Source: Pseudomonadota bacterium (GTDB taxonomy: Bacteria > Pseudomonadota > Gammaproteobacteria > Burkholderiales > Methylophilaceae). Taken from it: a stretch of 9,987 bases of DNA. The notes beneath the pieces were generated by a model. That model made no database searches and had not been told where the DNA came from. It worked only from the letters and a program-made list of their open reading frames with translations. Shown here piece by piece: positions 7,350 to 9,987 of this stretch (its first letter is position 1; the number at the start of each line of letters is the position of its first letter). Location: assembly GCA_029549705.1 (NCBI GenBank), contig JAKPIR010000316.1:1-9987 (forward strand), written 5' to 3'. The position numbers and the translations under genes are program-made.

Positions 7350-8732
7350 TTAATATTCGTCTGCCATATAGCTTGCCCCAGCAAAATTCTCAAAACGAGT
7401 GTTCGCGCCGATAAACGTGAGGCGCACGCGGCCAATTGGGCCGTTACGTTGTTTGCCGATAATTATTTCAGCAGTGCCTTTATCGGGACTATCAGGGTTA
7501 TACACTTCATCGCGGTAGATAAATAAAATCACGTCCGCATCTTGCTCAATCGCGCCAGATTCACGCAAGTCGCTCATCACTGGGCGTTTATCTGGGCGTT
7601 GCTCAACTGAGCGGTTGAGTTGAGAAAGTGCCACCACAGGCACGTCCAACTCTTTGGCAAGCGCTTTAAGCGAACGTGAAATTTCTGAAATTTCTGTCGC
7701 GCGGTTTTCGCCCTGCCTGCCAGCGGGTGCAGCCATCAACTGCAAGTAATCCACCACAATTAAGCCTAACTTACCTGTTTGGCGATGTAATCTGCGCGCC
7801 CTCGCCCGCACGTCAAAGCTGCTTAAGCCTGCGCCTTCATCTATAAAAATAGGTGCTTCATTCAATTTTCCCAATGCCGTAGTTAGCTTTTCCCAATCTT
7901 CATCTTCTAGATTGCCATTGCGCATGCGATGTTGGTCTAAACGCCCCACCGAACCAATCATCCGCATTGCAAGCTGAGTGGACGCCATCTCCATCGAAAA
8001 AACAGCAACAGGCATTTTTGTATCCAACGCCACATTTTCTGCAATATTGAGCGAAAAAGCGGTTTTACCCATAGAAGGCCGCCCAGCCACAATAATCAAA
8101 TCGCCAGGCTGAAAGCCTGAGGTCATGGAATCTAAATCAGCAAACCCAGTAGGAATCCCGGTCACGTCATTTGGATTATCTCTTGAGTACAAATAATCAA
8201 TGCGATCCGCGACTTGAGGCAGCAATAGTTTGATATCCTGAAAGCCTTGGGAACTACGCTTTCCGCCTTCAGCGATCTGAAAAATTTTGGCCTCGGCTTC
8301 GTCAAGTAACTGCTGTGCATCACGTCCATTTGGCGCATAGGCACTTTCCGCAATACCAGAACCAACGGCCACCAACTGCCGCATGACTGCACGTTCATGC
8401 ACAATCTCAGCATATCGGCGTATATTCGCAGCTGTTGGCGTATTTTGTGCCAATGCACCTAAGTAAGCGATGCCACCAACCCCTGAAAGCTCTGCAGAGC
8501 TCTCAAGCGATTCAGCCACGGTAACAATATCTGCGGGGCGATTATGTTCAATCAGCTTGCCAATATGTTGAAAAATCAGCTTGTGGTCGTGCCGATAAAA
8601 GTCATTGGGCGACAATATATCAGCGATTCTATCGAGCGCTTCATTTTCAAGCAGCAAGCCACCAATCACTGATTGTTCAGCTTCTACAGAATGTGGGGGG
8701 ATTTTCAGTGCATCTAGTTGTTCATCAGCCAT
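7350..8732 (-). CDS. dnaB: Replicative DNA helicase DnaB
   Basis: Hexameric 5'-to-3' helicase that unwinds DNA at the replication fork and recruits primase. Residues about 10-110 form the N-terminal helical domain (PPHSVEAEQSVIGGLLL near 12-28); the RecA-like C-terminal domain follows a linker. Visible motifs are Walker A GRPSMGKTA (217-225), FSMEM (245-249), Walker B LIVVDYLQL (324-332), ALSQLNRSVEQRP (368-380), DLRESGAIEQDAD (388-400) and the IYRDEVY segment holding the probable arginine finger (Arg407), then KQRNGPIG (427-434). Length 460 aa is normal and no intein interrupts the motifs, a frequent insertion site in this family. I chose the ATG at 8730-8732; a TTG two codons upstream is possible but less likely. 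No Shine-Dalgarno is visible, and a consensus TATAAT lies 7 bases before the ATG. Confidence 0.98.
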   Translation of the reverse strand: MADEQLDALKIPPHSVEAEQSVIGGLLLENEALDRIADILSPNDFYRHDHKLIFQHIGKLIEHNRPADIVTVAESLESSAELSGVGGIAYLGALAQNTPTAANIRRYAEIVHERAVMRQLVAVGSGIAESAYAPNGRDAQQLLDEAEAKIFQIAEGGKRSSQGFQDIKLLLPQVADRIDYLYSRDNPNDVTGIPTGFADLDSMTSGFQPGDLIIVAGRPSMGKTAFSLNIAENVALDTKMPVAVFSMEMASTQLAMRMIGSVGRLDQHRMRNGNLEDEDWEKLTTALGKLNEAPIFIDEGAGLSSFDVRARARRLHRQTGKLGLIVVDYLQLMAAPAGRQGENRATEISEISRSLKALAKELDVPVVALSQLNRSVEQRPDKRPVMSDLRESGAIEQDADVILFIYRDEVYNPDSPDKGTAEIIIGKQRNGPIGRVRLTFIGANTRFENFAGASYMADEY

Positions 8733-8739
8733 GCTCAAG

Positions 8740-8772
8740 ATTATACCGAACGTTATTCCCTTATGCTGTCAA
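8740..8772 (-). promoter_or_regulatory. Candidate promoter of dnaB
   Basis: On the minus strand a perfect TATAAT (plus positions 8740-8745) stands 7 bases before the dnaB ATG, and a perfect TTGACA (8767-8772) lies further upstream. The spacer is 21 bases, longer than the usual 16-18, so the two hexamers may not work together, or the -10 may act with help from a regulator. A start site at normal distance from this -10 would fall on or next to the A of the dnaB ATG. Confidence 0.45.
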
Positions 8773-9005
8773 TATTTGATAATTTAACGCTGCTATAAAA
8801 CGAAATTCGATGCATTGCGCTGATGTTTTAAATTAATAGAAAAATTGCAATTTTGGCGCATTTTCTCAACCAACCTTTTTTGATGCTCTGCGAGCCTTTA
8901 TTTACAAGGCTTTCGCATTCGACTTAGCGCTTCAGCGCTTAGCGAGAATGGTGATGCCAAGTACTGGTCCAAAGGCATATTTTTCTCTCGGGTGTCGCAG
9001 GCAAT

Positions 9006-9034
9006 AAAAAAGGCTACATTTAGCAGCCTTTTTT
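9006..9034 (-). terminator. Rho-independent terminator of the priB-rpsR-rplI operon
   Basis: AAAAAAGGCT (9006-9015) and AGCCTTTTTT (9025-9034) form a 10-bp inverted repeat around a 9-base loop. Read on the minus strand, downstream of rplI, the stem ends in a T run, as for an intrinsic terminator. The symmetric A/T flanks could also let it stop plus-strand transcripts. Confidence 0.85.
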
Positions 9035-9041
9035 ATACGTT

Positions 9042-9064
9042 GTTAGCGTTTAACTCACGCTAAC
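9042..9064 (-). repeat. Inverted repeat (hairpin) just downstream of rplI
   Basis: GTTAGCG (9042-9048) and CGCTAAC (9058-9064) can form a 7-bp hairpin with a 9-base loop, located 10 bases after the rplI stop and 7 bases before the terminator stem as transcribed. It lacks its own T run. It may protect the operon mRNA 3' end or assist termination. Confidence 0.6.
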
Positions 9065-9074
9065 TTTAAAACAA

Positions 9075-9524
9075 TTATGCCTCAGCAACAACCGTCACAG
9101 TGATATCGACAACAACATCATGGTGCAGTGCAACGCTTACAGGGTGATCGCCGATGGTTTTTAGTGGGCCATTCGGCAAACGCACCAATGATTTAGCAAT
9201 TTCATGGCCTTGCGCAGTTAATGCCTCGGCAATATCGCCATTGGTGACTGAACCAAACAAACGGCCATCAACACCTGCTTTTTGAGCGATGGTAATCACA
9301 AAACCAGCAAGTTTTTCACCGCGCGTTTGTGCAGCAACTAAAATAGCGGCTTGTTGTTTTTCTAATTCTGCACGGCGTGCAGCAATTTCAGCTTTATTGG
9401 CTTCAGTTGCGCGTTTAGCTTTGCCTTGCGGAATTAAAAAGTTACGGCCAAAGCCATCTTTCACTTTAACGATATCGCCTAAATTACCAAGGTTACCTAC
9501 TTTTTCTAACAAAATGACTTGCAT
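9075..9524 (-). CDS. rplI: 50S ribosomal protein L9 (bL9)
   Basis: Large-subunit ribosomal protein that binds 23S rRNA and extends from the L1-stalk base, helping maintain reading frame. The 149-aa length is standard. The N-terminal rRNA-binding domain contains the family signature GDIVKVKDGFGRNFLIPQGK (16-35). A charged connecting helix follows (about 40-75, KRATEANKAEIAARRAELEK region), then the C-terminal domain with KAGVDGRLFGSVTNGDIAEAL. A textbook Shine-Dalgarno AAGGAG lies 7 bases before the ATG and overlaps the rpsR stop (TAAGGAG), so the two genes are closely coupled, 11 bases apart. It is the last gene of the operon, followed by two hairpins. Confidence 0.98.
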   Translation of the reverse strand: MQVILLEKVGNLGNLGDIVKVKDGFGRNFLIPQGKAKRATEANKAEIAARRAELEKQQAAILVAAQTRGEKLAGFVITIAQKAGVDGRLFGSVTNGDIAEALTAQGHEIAKSLVRLPNGPLKTIGDHPVSVALHHDVVVDITVTVVAEA

Positions 9525-9535
9525 ATAGTTTCTCC

Positions 9536-9769
9536 TTAGCCTGGGTGTTTATCAGTGTATGGTAACAACGCTAAGAAACGTGCAAGTTTCACTGCTGTTG
9601 TTAATTGACGTTGATAACGTGCTTTAGTACCCGTCATACGCGCTGGAATAATTTTATAGTTTTCTGAAATGAAATCTTTCAGTAAGTCTACATCTTTGTA
9701 ATCTACTTCTTTAATGCCTTCTGCTGAAAAACGGCAGTAACGGCGGCGTTTGTACATATCTCTTGCCAT
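9536..9769 (-). CDS. rpsR: 30S ribosomal protein S18 (bS18)
   Basis: Small-subunit ribosomal protein that forms a heterodimer with S6 on the platform of the 30S subunit. The 77-aa protein has the basic start (MYKRRRYCRFSAEG) and the core signature ENYKIIPARMTGTKARYQRQ followed by LTTAVKLARFLALLPY, which is diagnostic of bS18. A good Shine-Dalgarno (TAGGAGT) precedes the chosen ATG. It sits between priB and rplI, and rpsF is expected just beyond the window edge upstream of priB. Confidence 0.98.
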   Translation of the reverse strand: MARDMYKRRRYCRFSAEGIKEVDYKDVDLLKDFISENYKIIPARMTGTKARYQRQLTTAVKLARFLALLPYTDKHPG

Positions 9770-9788
9770 GTTATTTACTCCTAAACTT

Positions 9789-9987
9789 TCAATTGTTTAA
9801 AACCGCTATCTGGTTAATGTGCATCACTAATTGCGTGCTTTTAAAGCTGCGCTTGGCTAAAAAACCAGTTGCTTGAATAGGTGTGCCTAATGTCAGCTTC
9901 TTTAAGGCCAAGTCGCCTATCAAAACTGCATTGACCTCACACTCCACCTTACGCTTCATGCCTGCCTCAACTTGCTCAGAAACATGA
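9789..9987 (-). CDS. priB: Primosomal replication protein N (PriB), 3' part
   Basis: Partial gene: the last 65 codons are visible and the start lies beyond the right edge of the window. It was translated directly from the minus strand and ends in ...INQIAVLNN and a TGA at 9789-9791. The segment SEQVEAGMKRKVECEVNAV followed by GFLAKRSFKSTQLVMHIN matches the C-terminal part of the single-OB-fold PriB family, a dimeric single-stranded-DNA-binding protein that works with PriA to reload DnaB at stalled forks. The position directly upstream of rpsR, 19 bases away, is the classical location for priB and strengthens the call. Confidence 0.92.
   Translation of the reverse strand, partial: HVSEQVEAGMKRKVECEVNAVLIGDLALKKLTLGTPIQATGFLAKRSFKSTQLVMHINQIAVLNN

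Larger units (their letters stand above)
8733..9074. other. Intergenic region between rplI and dnaB with palindrome-rich element
   Basis: About 340 bases without a convincing gene. Going from dnaB outward: the candidate dnaB promoter; a 14-bp palindrome AAAATTGCAATTTT at 8841-8854; then about 100 bases packed with inverted repeats. These are AGCCTT/AAGGCT (8893-8898, 8906-8911, extended by TGCG/CGCA), the imperfect hairpin 8917-8949 centred on AGCGC-TTCA-GCGCT (8926-8939), and ATGCC/GGCAT (8954-8958, 8974-8978). The rplI terminator hairpins close the interval. A 26-codon ORF on the minus strand (8898-8978) and a 19-codon ORF on the plus strand (8948-9007) cross the element, but neither is supported as a gene. 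It could be an interspersed repeat or a structured RNA; no known RNA family is recognised. Confidence 0.6.

Noticed and set aside
8733..8738. TTG start of dnaB two codons upstream
   Set aside because: An ATG immediately follows and gives a normal DnaB N-terminus; the TTG has no Shine-Dalgarno.
8948..9007. Plus-strand 19-codon ORF starting MVMPSTGPKA in the intergenic element
   Set aside because: Too short to judge, overlaps palindromic DNA and the rplI terminator region, and competes with an equally open frame on the other strand.

Overview
The window looks like ordinary chromosomal DNA from a moderately AT-rich betaproteobacterium. The priB-rpsR-rplI order followed by dnaB, alr and radA is typical of Beta/Gammaproteobacteria, and the protein flavour suggests something like Methylophilaceae. 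That placement is inference, because nothing in the window is diagnostic of family. All genes fully contained here are intact. I see no tRNA, rRNA, CRISPR array, transposase or integrase.

Left part, plus strand (1-4798): the 3' end of a LysM protein, probably the lytic transglycosylase MltD, abuts a three-gene peptide ABC importer cluster. This consists of a lipoprotein substrate-binding protein and two inner-membrane permeases, tightly coupled (TAA/ATG abutting, then near-contiguous, then ATGA overlap). The enoyl-ACP reductase gene fabI follows 38 bases later and ends at a strong hairpin-plus-T-run terminator. No ATPase gene accompanies the transporter in the window, so the energising subunits must be encoded elsewhere. 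The neighbouring murein-active protein suggests, without proving, that the importer takes up cell-wall peptides.

Right part, minus strand (4876-9987), reading right to left: partial priB, rpsR and rplI (the ribosomal/primosome operon, with good Shine-Dalgarno sites) end at a double-hairpin terminator. A 342-base non-coding interval follows, rich in short inverted repeats and carrying a candidate dnaB promoter. Then come dnaB (replicative helicase), alr (alanine racemase) and radA (branch-migration helicase), closely packed and probably co-transcribed. radA converges on fabI.

The parts most worth a second look are the unexplained palindrome-rich element between rplI and dnaB, the consensus TATAAT placed so that dnaB mRNA could be leaderless, and the importer without ATPases. 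I found no convincing new multi-gene system; most of the window is housekeeping.
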